This document shows, in pieces, positions 39,494 to 49,954 of a DNA stretch of 64,000 bases. A model generated the notes under the pieces. The model ran no database searches and was not told the origin of the DNA. It saw only the letters and a list, made by a program, of their open reading frames with translations. Made by a program: the position numbers and the translations under genes. Source of the stretch: Alviniconcha marisindica (taxonomy: Eukaryota; Mollusca; Gastropoda; Provannidae); NCBI GenBank assembly GCA_018857735.1, contig JABMCL010002055.1:1565001-1629000 (forward strand), given 5' to 3'. Position 1 is the stretch's first letter. The number at the start of each line of letters is the position of its first letter.

Positions 39494-40082
39494 ATATACT
39501 TTTAATATGCAGTGCTGGTAACTGAAAATTGTGGATCAAAATGTGGGTACGATAATAAGCGGGGAAAAATGAAACATTACAAAAGTTTGCGTTTCTTGTG
39601 ATTGAGTCACACTGACCTGCAATGATGTATGAGGAAGTTTATCAGTGGATCATGGCAATAAGCATATCTGTATGTTTTCATAAGATGATATGAATCTTTA
39701 TGATTGATGCAACTTTGTTAGAATGTTACTGTTACAGTGTTAGACAGAGGTAAATTATACTAAATAAGATGAAGCTATACGCGCAGGTTGTGAGAATAAT
39801 GACGTTTCAACCTTTGTAAAATTGTAGCCATTGCATTTGTGAAACCAAATGAAAAGAGTAGAGGCATATAATATACATATGATATGTGTGAATATATCAG
39901 ATCGCAGCTAAAAAAATAAATAATTAAATGCAAGACTTTTTCACCCCCACCATTTGGAATTTTATCTACATCCTGCTGTAATTGTGATTGCATGATGTCA
40001 GTTTCAGAGGCAAGATTTGGAAAAGACTAATCAAAATGTTTCTTACAAAGAATATGTAACTGTGAGGGCATAATATCATGCA

Positions 40083-40088
40083 AATAAA
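40083..40088 (+). terminator. Candidate poly(A) signal, isoform A
   Basis: AATAAA about 1 kb past the exon A stop. Others at 39915 and 40389 are equally possible. Confidence 0.4.
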
Positions 40089-41164
40089 GTATCACAGGCA
40101 AGTAGATGTAATGAAGAATTGATTAGAAACAAATTTCTTTTAGAACTACTACAAAATATTCAGCAAATCCTTTTATGGCTATGATTTTTTGTTTTGGTTT
40201 TCATGTAATGGGCTGTATGCTGCAATAGAGAAATGGGAGATGTATACAAATGAATACATTATAATTATATCCTTATTAATAATTATAACTGTAGGGAATT
40301 ATGGGGAAATGCAACCACAAAAAAGGAGAAAAGAAAGGTATAGCACACACTATTATTTAAACTTTTCCAGCATTTTCCCAGTTTCAGAAATAAAGCATAA
40401 TATATTTCCTAAAAATTACTTCAAAAAAAAGAAGAGAAGAACAGACCTCAGTAAAATGATTGCCCAGTGCTTCTCACTTAAAATGGCTTATGGAACTTTA
40501 AAAAGTGATTTGAAACAAACTTGTGACAGCCCGATCAGTTTGCATGGACTGTGAAAGTGTGCAGACTGCTTGTTTTCATTCACTGGCAACCCCCCAGGTT
40601 TTGTCATAGTGTGTTGCTTATATGGGTGACTGGAATTGAAAATGCATTGGAAACCATTCTGGACACAGCACTGCATTTCATTGTCACTGACAGCAAGACT
40701 AAATGACATATTTGACCTCTTCAGAAGACATTTATATTATTTCTGGCAGTGCATGTAAGCTGTCAAAAGTATGAGTTTATGCTGGCATTCTTGACATTTG
40801 TGGTGATAGGCACAACTTCAAGTATTGTAGTTTGTACCTAATCATATGCATACATTCTAAAGTGTGTATTCCGTGGACATTTACTCAAAGAAGGTGTACC
40901 TCATGCACAGATCTATCTGTTTCATTACCTGTTATTTATGCATGTTTGGACGTCTTGTCTGTCTACCTCTTGGATTTTATGCTGGATTTTTTAATTGTTC
41001 TGGTCTTTTTCTCTTTTTTTTTTTCTCTCTCTCTCTCTCTCTTTTTCTATTTAGATATATATATATATACACAAGTATTTTTACTGCCCGAATTCACTGC
41101 TGCAATTTGACTGCGTAACCAATAAGGCATGAATATTGCGATGCACTGTAACTTGTGTAAGCAG

Positions 41165-41841
41165 GATTGCCGGACTATGTTTTAGGCACAGAGAGCAAGG
41201 CGGACGTCCTGCAGTCATTAACAGACTCTCAGCTGCAGGCCTCAGTGGCTGGAATTCTGCAGTCACCCCCTGGCTCCACCCAGCAGCCGGGGGGAGGGGC
41301 CCAAATGGGGTGGCTGGACACTCACCTGTCCTCCCTCCCCATGCAGCCCGACACCCAGCCCCCGGACCCTTTCCACCTCCAGAGCATGATGACGCCCCAG
41401 AGTGCTGCGAGCTCCTCCTCCGCCTTCCTGTCTGTCCCTTGCCAGCCTCTGGCTCAGAGCACACCTAGATGGTTCAAGACACCAAGCCCAGCGTCACTCC
41501 AGAACCGATTTTCTAAAGTGTCGTGCGGCCTGTGCGGCCACATCTCACTTACCCCGCACGCCCATGCGCGTCACATGACCATTCGGCACTCTCGGCGGGG
41601 TGACTTTGCCTGTGGGGAGTGTGGGAAAGTGTTCCAGACAAAGCTGTACCTGAACCAGCACATGAAGAGCCACGGGGAGCGCAAGTTTGCCTGTGAGGTG
41701 TGCGGGCAGAAGTTCTTCTACAAGCACCATCTTCCCAGGCATCAGCTGGCGGTCCATGGGGCCATCACCTGCAGCACCAATCGACGGCCTCGAGGAGAAC
41801 CTCAGGAACAGCCTTCTGTTGCAGTGGATAATCCAACCTAG
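41165..41841 (+). CDS. Zinc-finger gene, alternative terminal exon B
   Basis: Acceptor GTGTAAGCAG|GATTGC, phase 1, so it can replace exon A after the common exon. It too gives a 519-residue product. A Ser/Pro/Gln-rich lead is followed by three C2H2 fingers at about 415-436 (H-X4-H), 444-464 (H-X3-H) and 471-492 (H-X4-H). Finger spacing and the H-X4-H then H-X3-H order match exon A, suggesting an old cassette duplication. It ends in TAG at 41839-41841. No in-phase splice from exon A to B is needed, since A has its own stop. Confidence 0.86.
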
Positions 41842-41899
41842 GGCTCTTTCTTTTTCTGTCCATCTTGTCTGTCTCATGTTGGGTGTGTCCATACTTGTG

Positions 41900-41942
41900 T
41901 GTGTGTGTGTGTTTATGTGTGTGTGTGTGTGTGTGTGTGAGT
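41900..41942. repeat. (TG)n microsatellite in 3' UTR B
   Basis: Imperfect TG run shortly after the exon B stop codon. From 41.95 to 44.0 kb I see only AT-rich noncoding sequence, a CA run at 42796-42830 and the element at 43.82 kb. Confidence 0.85.
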
Positions 41943-42795
41943 GTGACTGACAGGTGGACATACATAAACTTCATCATCAGGAACCTCAACTTGAAATAGA
42001 TGTGATTAAGACCACACAATAGCACAAGTGGTTGTCAGTTGCAGGAAGTCTTTAGTCAATGCATTGCAGCTCACACATTGATGACCATGATACATAACAT
42101 GCAATGATGATAATAATAACAACGGTACATAATATGAAATAATAATGGATACATGTAACACTGATGATAACGATACTAGTCTGAGTGGACAGTTTGAGGT
42201 GTTGCTGTTCTAATTTGTACCTGATTGATTTGCCCAATAGTCAATTACTACAAAGGATTTCCCACTGTTTCAAATCTGAACTTCTTTTTTGTTATTTTCT
42301 TATTTAGATTTACCTCCAAAAGACTGCTGCATTTTGTAATTCTGTAATTTTTGTAATATTATTATAAATTTAGTAAATTGCAGATTATGTACAGTTCACT
42401 TGATTTGATTTTACAAGTAATTTCAAGAGATGATATAAAGGCATTTTGTGCCATTCTTGTCAACAACTACAAAAGGAAAATATGTTTCTTTGTCATTGTG
42501 TATTTTCTTCATTTACATATTATATATTGTATGGATGTTTGAAATATGATGTGATTTACATTTGCAGCCATTATTATTTCCCTTGATTTGTAGTCGTGGT
42601 CAGTTTGTTTGGAAACAGCACATGGAATGTACAGTGATGTCTTATGTGTTTGTTCTGTGTTAAATATTTTCTTTATATAGGAATATACTGGTATAAAAAT
42701 AATTGTATCCTATACAGTGCTTGTGATTTTCACTCTGTGTACAACAGTGGGTGTGGGTGTTTGATAGGTAACAAGATGAGATAAAAGGACAAAAC

Positions 42796-42830
42796 ACACA
42801 CGCACGCACACACACACACACACACACACA
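42796..42830. repeat. (CA)n microsatellite
   Basis: Short CA run about 1 kb downstream of zinc-finger exon B. Confidence 0.9.
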
Positions 42831-43822
42831 AACAAAATTATCTAAATTTAAAACTTATTTTATTGACCCAAGTGGTCCATCAGCATACAGACAACCACTC
42901 TCATAGCTCATTGCTATAGATGTTATTTAAAATTAAAATTAAAACATTTTAAATCAACAACTTGCAAATTTAACTAAGTGCATAACAGTGAAAATGTGTC
43001 AAACTCCATCGGAACTAATACTGCTAATATTAACATTAAATACAAAGAACATGAGATAAGAAGTACAGCACAATACATGAAGCAATATTCACTGCCAAGA
43101 AAATGTGGCAGTGATAACAATATAACACAAGCCAAGACTAACTTTGCACATAACTTTGCTACGAGTATAACTCTGCTGTGACTATCTAGAGTACTCATTA
43201 CTCTGTCTAGAACAACACAAAGCTGAAGTAAGCTCTGTGTAACATAGTATCTTACTGTCTATTAGAACATTGGCCTTTATTAAAATAAGTGTGGTTCTAA
43301 ACAGCTGTGCATTATTCTAGTACTTTTTCGTCAGTCTTCAAAGTGAGAGAGATAGAGTACAATACTTGATTAATCATTACTTATACTGAAAGTAGCACAC
43401 ACAAGTAAAAATAATGCACACATATATATACACAAACACACAAAAAAGGGTGGCTGTTTTTTTAAAATCTTTCAATGAGTCGGGTATACATGGCTGCTAT
43501 GACGTTGGGAGAAAAATCTCCTCTCTTGTGTTAGAATGATAGGGAGGGAGGAATTCGTTTAGCTTTGGATTGATCCGATATAATTTGTTCAGTGTGGTGG
43601 GGGGGGGTGGGGGGGGGTATTCATTCAGTTTCCTTTGCCAGAGTTCACTGATGTAATTGGTCAGGGTAAGTTTCATGTCAGAGAAAGGGATGCATTCAAT
43701 GCTGATAACACCATCTAGGGTGTCCTCAGCAGCAGCTCATAATTGGCATTAATGTGTATGTGGACAGGGACCCAGACAAAGATATTCTTTCCATCCGGGA
43801 TTAAATCTTAGTACAGTTCATG

Positions 43823-43823
<1 letters not shown>

Positions 43824-43854
<31 letters not shown>

Positions 43855-44042
43855 CTCAGAACTGAGAATGTTTTATTGTAGAAGGCCACTTGACCCATTA
43901 CAAATGGTATGATTATAAACATGCACATACCACCTAGACAAAACAGTTAACAAACAACACTAAACAAACAGACGAGACAAAAAGAAACAGAAAAAAGAAA
44001 CAGACACGAACAAAAAACTAAACAAAAGAGAGAGAGAGAGAG
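43824..44042 (-). mobile_element. (TC)n-tailed retroposon end
   Basis: (GA)n, then AACTCAGAACTGAGAATGTT and TTATTGTAGAAGGCCAC. It is a diverged minus-oriented relative of the (TC)n-tailed elements at 5.6, 22.2 and 46.2 kb. Confidence 0.45.
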
Positions 44043-44059
44043 ATGTGGCTCCAGGTAAG

Positions 44060-44730
44060 CATTATTGTGAATTGTCTCCACATTAGGTCTGGGCTCCCTG
44101 ATGACCTGACTGGAAAGCAGGGTAGGACCTTTAGACTATACGTGCTGCTGTCTTGAGTTTCTAAGGGCTGCTTTTGCACACACCTCTCTCCCCTGCAGCA
44201 CTCGGTGGTGTTCCTGATGATCGGACAGGGAAGGTACGGGGTCTTCCGGGCCACTAAGTGCTGTGGTCTGGAATCTTTGTCCGGCAGCACCTGGTGACCT
44301 GGCCGTTGGGGTGGGGTGCGGTCCAAGTCTCACGGGCCACCGTTTCTAAGCGCTGTTGTCGGTAATCTCTTTGTCCTTCAACACCGTGGTTCCTAGCGAC
44401 CTGGCTGGGGTTTTTGTGTGTGTGTGGGGGGGGGGGGTGGCGGGCTCACTGTTTCGAAGGCCTGTTGTCGGGAATCTCTTTGTCCAGCATCATTGTTGTT
44501 CCTGGTGACCTAGTTTGGGGCGGGGGGGGGGGGGGGGGGGGATTGCAAGTCTCACGGGCCACTGGCCACATCTCTCTAAGGCCTGTTGTCGGAAATCTCT
44601 TTGTCCAGCAGCACCGGGGTCCAAGTCTCTCGGGCCACTGTTTCTAAGTGCTGTTGTCGGGAATCTCTCTGTCCTGCAGCCCCGTGGTTCCTGGTGACCT
44701 GGCTGTACCGGGGAGCGTGTTCTCCAGGAC
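44060..44730. repeat. About 70-110-bp tandem repeats downstream of exon
   Basis: Units share CACGGGCCACTG, TCTAAG[T/G]GCTGTTGTCGG, AATCTCTTTGTCC and GGTTCCTGGTGACCTGG. Units contain, on the minus strand, the segment that ends the 44.64-44.81 kb coding exon, so the exon's 3' end has been multiplied downstream. Poly-G runs interrupt it at 44427 and 44520. Confidence 0.8.
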
Positions 44731-44811
44731 ACACACGCCGTCTGACTGGCTGCGCCTGGCATGGAATCTCTTGGTACGCACTTTGTCGCTCACCGCCTTC
44801 ACGAAGCTCGT
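44644..44811 (-). CDS. Unrecognised gene, exon 5 (module 2, basic part)
   Basis: Acceptor CTGTTGCAG|ACGAGC, phase 0. It begins TSFVKAVSDKVRTKRFHARR, which aligns with the 55.4-kb exon (KMFTKSLSQRIRHVRYMRLR): F at 3, K at 5, S at 8, basic-V/I-R, then R-rich. It either reads on 55 residues to TAG at 44644 or splices earlier at CCCCG|GTACAG. It completes the second copy of the two-exon module. The function is unknown; the basic helix suggests nucleic-acid contact. Confidence 0.55.
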   Translation of the reverse strand, partial: TSFVKAVSDKVRTKRFHARRSQSDGVCVLENTLPGTARSPGTTGLQDREIPDNST

Positions 44812-44909
44812 CTGCAACAGATGGCAGACCGAGATGATGACTTCGGTGGTGGCCGGAGCCCCAGGCGGAACATTTTATCAGTAGAAATATCAGGGGGAAC
44901 GAGTTTACG

Positions 44910-44988
44910 TCACACACACACACACACACACACACGGCATGCACGCACACACGAACGCACGCGCGCGCTCGCGCACTCACACGCGCGC

Positions 44989-45022
<34 letters not shown>

Positions 45023-45025
45023 CCC
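44910..45025. repeat. (CA)n and poly-C tract
   Basis: CA/CG repeats at 44910-44985 followed by a poly-C tract to about 45021. Confidence 0.9.
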
Positions 45026-45411
45026 CACACACACACAGCGCTTTGTCTTAGTAGCTTAGTTCCAGTTCTGTGCTTTTCTGATCATCGTGCTAAGTGGCCA
45101 AGGAAGGAGCACTTGAGGAAACCAAGCAAGTTGACCGCAACGTCCGTTGGTCACGGTCAAGTCCGACATGCGGGTTTCTAGTTATAAGGGATACACGTTT
45201 TTAGTTTATAAATAACTAGACGTCAAGCAGTGTGTACAGTGCAGCCAGCTGTTGCAACCAGTCAACCAGCACGGCGGTTTCAAAGTTACTTTCTTTCGCA
45301 CTATGGGTACGGGTCTGTAGCCACTGATGATGATGATGATGATGTAGAGCTTCATGTCCTCGATCGTCGGGTTGACATATTAGGGACAAACTGTGACCAA
45401 TGCGTGTACAT

Positions 45412-45530
45412 GGTTCAATGTTGCTTTACGTCCACAGACACCGTAAGGCTCATTAGGACGGGGAGCCCAGGACGGCCACCTCTTTCACACAGCTCCCGAA
45501 CTCTCGGTGTAGCCACTGAATAAATAAGTA
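45412..45530 (-). mobile_element. Retroposon tail fragment
   Basis: Same motif order as 139-275 (TTTACGTCC, ACCGTAAGG, AGCCCAGGACG, CTGAATAAAT). It abuts the SINE at 45.53 kb. Confidence 0.5.
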
Positions 45531-45848
45531 AACATGGTGTTTAACGTCTATCAGAAACCATAAGGCTTATTAGGGACGGGGAGGATGGGGGGTGGGGAGG
45601 GGGTATGGGGGTGGGGGGAGAGGGAGATTATATACCTATCGCGACACTGTCACCACCAGAATGATTCCTGCATTAAGGTGGGCGGCGATGAGAGCCATTT
45701 TAATGTTTCATAATAGTATTGTGAGGGATAAAGTCACAAGACAGGTCCACAGACCACAACTTTTGAAGAGAAAGGAAAACCGAAGCAGATTCGAACCGAG
45801 GTCCCTTCCTTCTAACGCTTACCTAGGCCAACCGCTCAGAGCGATATA
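45527..45848 (-). mobile_element. tRNA-derived SINE, near full length
   Basis: Read on the minus strand: a tRNA-like head with GGTTGGCCTAGGTAAGCG (A box) and GGTTCGAATC (B box), a central body with AACATTAAAATGGCTCTCA and AATGCAGGAATCATTCTGG, a C-rich stretch, and the 3' tail CGTCCCTAATAAGCCTTATG. The same order is seen at 59.15 kb. Confidence 0.8.
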
Positions 45849-45889
45849 CACTGGCTAGTCCAAGAACCGTAGCTATTAGGAGAGCCACT

Positions 45890-46030
45890 GATGATTGGTG
45901 ATCGTTTTTATATGGCGCTGCTCTCCGCTCTCGAGCAGACTCACTTCGCTTTTGTCGCATGTGATTCTAAATCTAAATGAGTGACTGTCGATTTTTACAA
46001 GCGCGTTTTGAATATCCACCGAAGGGGTGT
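45890..46030. mobile_element. Dispersed repeat (TATATGGCGCT family)
   Basis: TTTTTATATGGCGCTGCTCT, AAATGAGTGACTG, then AATATCCACCG in the same order as at 19366-19500. Confidence 0.45.
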
Positions 46031-46118
46031 ACTTACAGTGCTATTTTATTGTTAATGGCTACTGCCACGCGCAACTGCTGCCGCCTCGGCGCGTTCTATG
46101 TACACCATACAACCATGC

Positions 46119-46267
46119 TCTCTGTCTGTCTATCTGTCTGTCTGTCTGTCTGTCTCTCTCCTGAAAATAAAATTCTGAGTCGAATTCTCGTCTCTCTCCC
46201 TCTCCCTCTCCCTCTCTCTCTCTGCTCCATATAACTAAATTTCTCTCTCTGCATCCTCTCTGTAATT

Positions 46268-46304
<37 letters not shown>

Positions 46305-46350
46305 TCTTCTCTCTCTCTCTCTCTCCTCCTCTCCTCTCTCTCTCTCCTCC
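46119..46350 (+). mobile_element. (TC)n-tailed retroposon end
   Basis: (CTGT)n, then GAAAATAAAATTCTGAGTCG, then a long (TC)n stretch. It is like the 22.2-kb element end. Confidence 0.5.
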
Positions 46351-46359
46351 TCTATTCAT

Positions 46360-46453
46360 TCACACACACCACACACACACACACCCACCACACACACGCA
46401 CCCCACTCCACCACACACCACACACACACACACACACCACACACACACACACA

Positions 46454-46542
<89 letters not shown>

Positions 46543-46550
46543 CACACACT
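46360..46550. repeat. (CA)n microsatellite abutting a splice donor
   Basis: A long imperfect CA run. On the minus strand it begins immediately after the donor GTAAGTG of the 46.6-kb exon, so the intron starts GTAAGTGTGTGTG. Confidence 0.93.
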
Positions 46551-46553
46551 TAC

Positions 46554-46795
46554 CCAGGGGTGCGGTCCTTCAGCCATGAGAGCAGGAAAGACTTCCATCA
46601 TTCTCCTGCCGATGAACTGGTAGGCTGACGGATGACGGAGGTGCTCGTCGTAGTACTGGAAGTAGAAGGAGGCAGCGACCTCCGCCATCTTGAAGCGGAC
46701 CCTCTTGTCCAGTTGCTGGGGGGAGCGCAACAGGGGTTGCAGCCCTGGACTGAAGGGCGGGAGGGGCACCTCACCTGGGTGCTGCCAGTAGCTAC
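46554..46795 (-). CDS. Unrecognised gene, exon 4 (module 2, Tyr/Trp domain)
   Basis: Acceptor CTGTTTCAG|GTAGCT, phase 1; donor CCCTGG|GTAAGTG, phase 0. The exon aligns over its length with the 57.5-kb exon: VPLPPFS / LPLPEFS, AASFYFQYY / AARFYLREY, a Tyr-x-x-I-G-[RE]-[RL] core (YQFIGRRMMEVFP / YQNIGERLFARYP), and a final Pro-Trp at the donor. Predominantly helical and basic. I recall similar Tyr-Pro...Trp layouts in uncharacterised invertebrate proteins, but I cannot name a family. The acceptor region is multiplied in the upstream intron. Confidence 0.7.
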
Positions 46796-47370
46796 CTGAA
46801 ACAGTCGCACACGGTTTAATTGTATAACTGGTTTGCCAATAGAAGTAGTTACCTGAAACAGTCGCACACGGTTTAAGTGTATAATTGGTTTGCCAAGCAG
46901 AAGTAGTTACCTGAAACAGTCGCACACCGTTTACGGCACAGTTGATTTGCCAACAGCAATAGCTACCTGAAACAGTTGCACACGGTTTATGGCATAGTTG
47001 GTTTGCCAACAGCAGTAGCTACCTGGAACAGTCGCACACGGTTTATGGCATAGTTGGTTTGCCAAAAGCTGTGGCTACCTGAAACAGTCGCACGCGGTTT
47101 ATGGCATGGTTGGTTTGCCAACAGAAGTAGCCACCTGAAACAGTCGCACATGGTTTATGGCATAGTTGGTTTGCCAACAGCAGTAGGTACCTGAAACAGT
47201 CGCACACGGTTTATGGCATAGTTGGTTTGCCAACAGCAGTAGGTACCTGAAACAGTCGCACACGGTTTATGGCATAGTTGGTTTGCCAACAGCAGTAGGT
47301 ACCTGAAACAGTCGCACACGGTTTACTGCATAGTTGGTTTGCCAACAGTAGTAGCTTCGTTTCAGTCGTA
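46790..47370. repeat. About 59-bp array at exon 4 acceptor
   Basis: About ten units of GCTACCTGAAACAGTCGCAC, ACGGTTTATGGCATAGTTGG and TTTGCCAACAGCAGT. On the transcribed strand each repeats GACTGTTTCAG|GTAGCTAC, the genuine acceptor plus eight or so exon bases. Two outlying copies are near 47618 and 47795. Confidence 0.9.
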
Positions 47371-47439
47371 CACGGATTAATTGTATAGTTGGTTAATATC
47401 CTGCAGGGCCAGTCGTAAAAGTCTGATTGGTAGACAGTA

Positions 47440-47466
47440 TTTTATATTATATATATATATATAATA

Positions 47467-47512
<46 letters not shown>

Positions 47513-47521
47513 TATATATAC
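47440..47521. repeat. (AT)n self-complementary tract
   Basis: AT-only region of about 80 bp able to form a cruciform. Confidence 0.9.
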
Positions 47522-47633
47522 CTATGAGCTACCGGGAACCAGATTGACATGTTAATTGCACAGTTTGTTTTTCCTTTACCTGTCCTGAGGCATTTTATCC
47601 GGATGTTGCCAATAGCAACAGCTACTTGAAACA

Positions 47634-47634
47634 G

Positions 47635-47726
<92 letters not shown>
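47634..47726. repeat. (CA)n microsatellite
   Basis: About 46 CA units inserted into an outlying copy of the acceptor array. Confidence 0.95.
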
Positions 47727-47729
<3 letters not shown>

Positions 47730-48189
47730 AATTGCACAGTTGGTTTCTTTTTTACTAGTTCTGGGGCATTTTATCCAGATGTTGCCAACAGCAATAGCTA
47801 CCTGAAACAGCCACACACGGGTTTATTGCTTAGTCGGATGGTGAGTGCGGTGTTGTTAGTTTCGAGGCATTTGATCTGACAAGCTGTTGCCAGCACGGCA
47901 GCTACCCGAAACATTAGTACATCATACTATTGCTTGCTTAGTTTTTGATGAGGCCCTTCTTCTGGATGAGCTTGTATGTAGGTGAGAGCATGGGCACTTC
48001 ATCTTAATGTTGCCAGTGAGTACTGACATGATACAAGCACGCACAGGTTAACTGTCGGATTGGTTACCTCCTTTATTGGTTAGTATATGGGCACTTGGTC
48101 TGAATGCTATTTTGCCTCCGACCACTGTCCTCAAACAGCACGGGTTGATTGGTTGGTTAGTGTGTGCTGATGTTTAGATGTAACCTAGG

Positions 48190-48330
48190 CAACTTGGCAT
48201 TTTACGCCCACTCAACCAGTACGGTTATATCAGGACAGTGGCTGAAATCTGCCACCTGTACTTTCGGCAGAATAACCGGGATCTTTTACGTGCTACTGTG
48301 GTAGCACGGTCAGTCCACTGGCTGGTTAGT
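48190..48330. mobile_element. Dispersed repeat (TTATATCAGG family), longer copy
   Basis: TTTTACGCCCACTCAACCAG, GGTTATATCAGGACAG, then TACTTTCGGCAGAATAACCG and TTTTACGTGCTACTGTGG. It is the longest copy of this family here. Confidence 0.6.
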
Positions 48331-48504
48331 TGATGACGGTTCTACTTACCTTGTGTTGTGTGTAGGCTAGTTTGAGTTTGAAAGATGTCTGTACGTGTCA
48401 GTTGTGATGTTTGTAATTGTGGTGCAGGTGTTCATATGCGCTACTATAATTACTGTTATCGTTTCATGTAGTTATGTACTAGGATGGTACAGGGCTCCGG
48501 GTAT

Positions 48505-48575
48505 ACTCCCCCCCCCCCCCCCCCTTTGTTGTTGTTGTTGTTGTTGTGGTGTGTGTGTGTGTGTGTGTGTGTAAA
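48505..48575. repeat. Poly-C, (GTT)n and (TG)n
   Basis: Adjacent simple repeats with no gene support. Confidence 0.9.
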
Positions 48576-48703
48576 ACACGTACAGCAGCGTCGTTCTAGC
48601 TATTGGACTCTACGAAAGCTTCTTCTTCTTGTTAAAAAACAACAACCGAAAGATTAAAAAAAAATATATAACTACCAGTCTGACTGGAAGTGTGTTGTAT
48701 CAG

Positions 48704-48873
48704 TAAGTAAGTAAACATGGTGCTTAACGTCCGCAGAAACCATAAGGTTTATCAGGAACGGGGAGAAGGGGGAAGGGGGTATGGAGGTGGGGGAAGAGTG
48801 AGATTATATACATATCGCTACAATGTCACCACCAGAATGATTCCTGCATTAAGATGGGCAGCAATGAGAGCAG
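48704..48873 (-). mobile_element. tRNA-derived SINE, 3' part
   Basis: Minus-oriented tail and body of the SINE family: AAGTAAACATGGTGCTTAAC, AAACCATAAGGTTTATCAGG, then TGTCACCACCAGAATGATTC. The head is missing. Confidence 0.7.
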
Positions 48874-49091
48874 TCGCTGGACAGATGGACGGATTGAGGT
48901 AATGACTATCACCTGACGTGCAGGTCAGTCGTTGGTCGTTCATCAACCGTCGACACGCGTAGCAAGGGACACAACAACAGAGACCTGAATCGTCTACAGC
49001 ATCTATCACTCAACCTGCGAGTAAATAAACGGTACAGGAACTCAACCGAGATCACATCCTTAAGTAAAAAGGATGCTCCCCAGTGGGAGGA

Positions 49092-49800
49092 TTGAACCAG
49101 CGAGCCGGTTTGGCATGGCGGTAAGGCGTTAGGCTGGTAAGCGGTCCGACGGTTCAAATCCGCTTCTGCACTCCTCTCTCTCCAGCGAGCCGGTTTGGCC
49201 CAGCGGTAAGGCGTTAGGCCGGTAAGCGGTCCGACGGTTCAAATCCGCTTCTGTTCTCCTCTCTCTGCAAGACTTGTGGTTTATGGACACTGTTTTGTGA
49301 CATTGCCCCTCACCACTACCGAAATGTAAAACGGACTCTCTCAGCTGTTCATTTTGATACAGAAACCCCACTGTTTTGTGACATTGCCCCTCACCACTAC
49401 CGAAATGTAAAACGGACTCTCTCAGCTGTTCATTTTGATACAGAAACCCCACTGTTTTGTGACATTGCCCTTACCACTACCGAAATGTAAAACGGACTCT
49501 CTCAGCTGTTCATTTTGATACAGAAACCCCACTGTTTTGTGACATCGCCCCTCACCACTACCGAAATGTAAAACGGACTCTCTCAGCTGTTCATTTTGAT
49601 ACAGAAACCCCACTGTTTTGTGACATTGCCCCTCACCACTACCGAAATGTAAAACGGACTCTCTCAGCTGTTCATTTTGATACAGAAACCCCACTGTTTT
49701 GTGACATTGCCCCTCACCACTACCGAAATGTAAAACGGACTCTCTCAGCTGTTCATTTTGATACAGAAACCATACAGGTGTTGACAGTGTAGCGGTAAGT
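49092..49800 (+). mobile_element. SINE with duplicated head and tandem-amplified body
   Basis: Two tRNA-like heads (about 49095-49180 and 49184-49262) each carry an A box (GGCCCAGCGGTAAGGCG) and a B box (ACGGTTCAAATCC). They are followed by six 81-bp copies of the SINE body (anchors at 49289, 49370, 49451, 49531, 49612, 49693; the third is 80 bp). After the array the SINE resumes with GTGTTGACAGTGTAGCGGTA. In other copies the body segment is single. Confidence 0.8.
49289..49773. repeat. 81-bp SINE-body satellite, six copies
   Basis: Units of ACTGTTTTGTGACATTGCCC, CTCACCACTACCGAAATG and TCAGCTGTTCATTTTGATAC. Near-identical copies give spurious minus-strand open frames. Confidence 0.95.
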
Positions 49801-49954
49801 TGGCTACTTTGTTGTTGTTGTTGTTGTTTTTATGGTTGTTGAGGATGTGGCCTTGGTAAAGTCTATTTCCTCTTGTATTTTGGAGCAGCCTTGCTTGAGG
49901 AGTCACCTTAGTGGAATGGGATCCTTTGTATTTACCCGCGTGCCGTGTGATAGT

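Noticed and set aside
41081..41464. Minus-strand 127-codon frame opposite zinc-finger exon B
   Set aside because: Antisense shadow of a GC-rich coding exon.
49092..49262. Genuine tRNA genes
   Set aside because: A and B boxes are present, but the sequence continues into a SINE body and no sound anticodon arm or acceptor stem was found.
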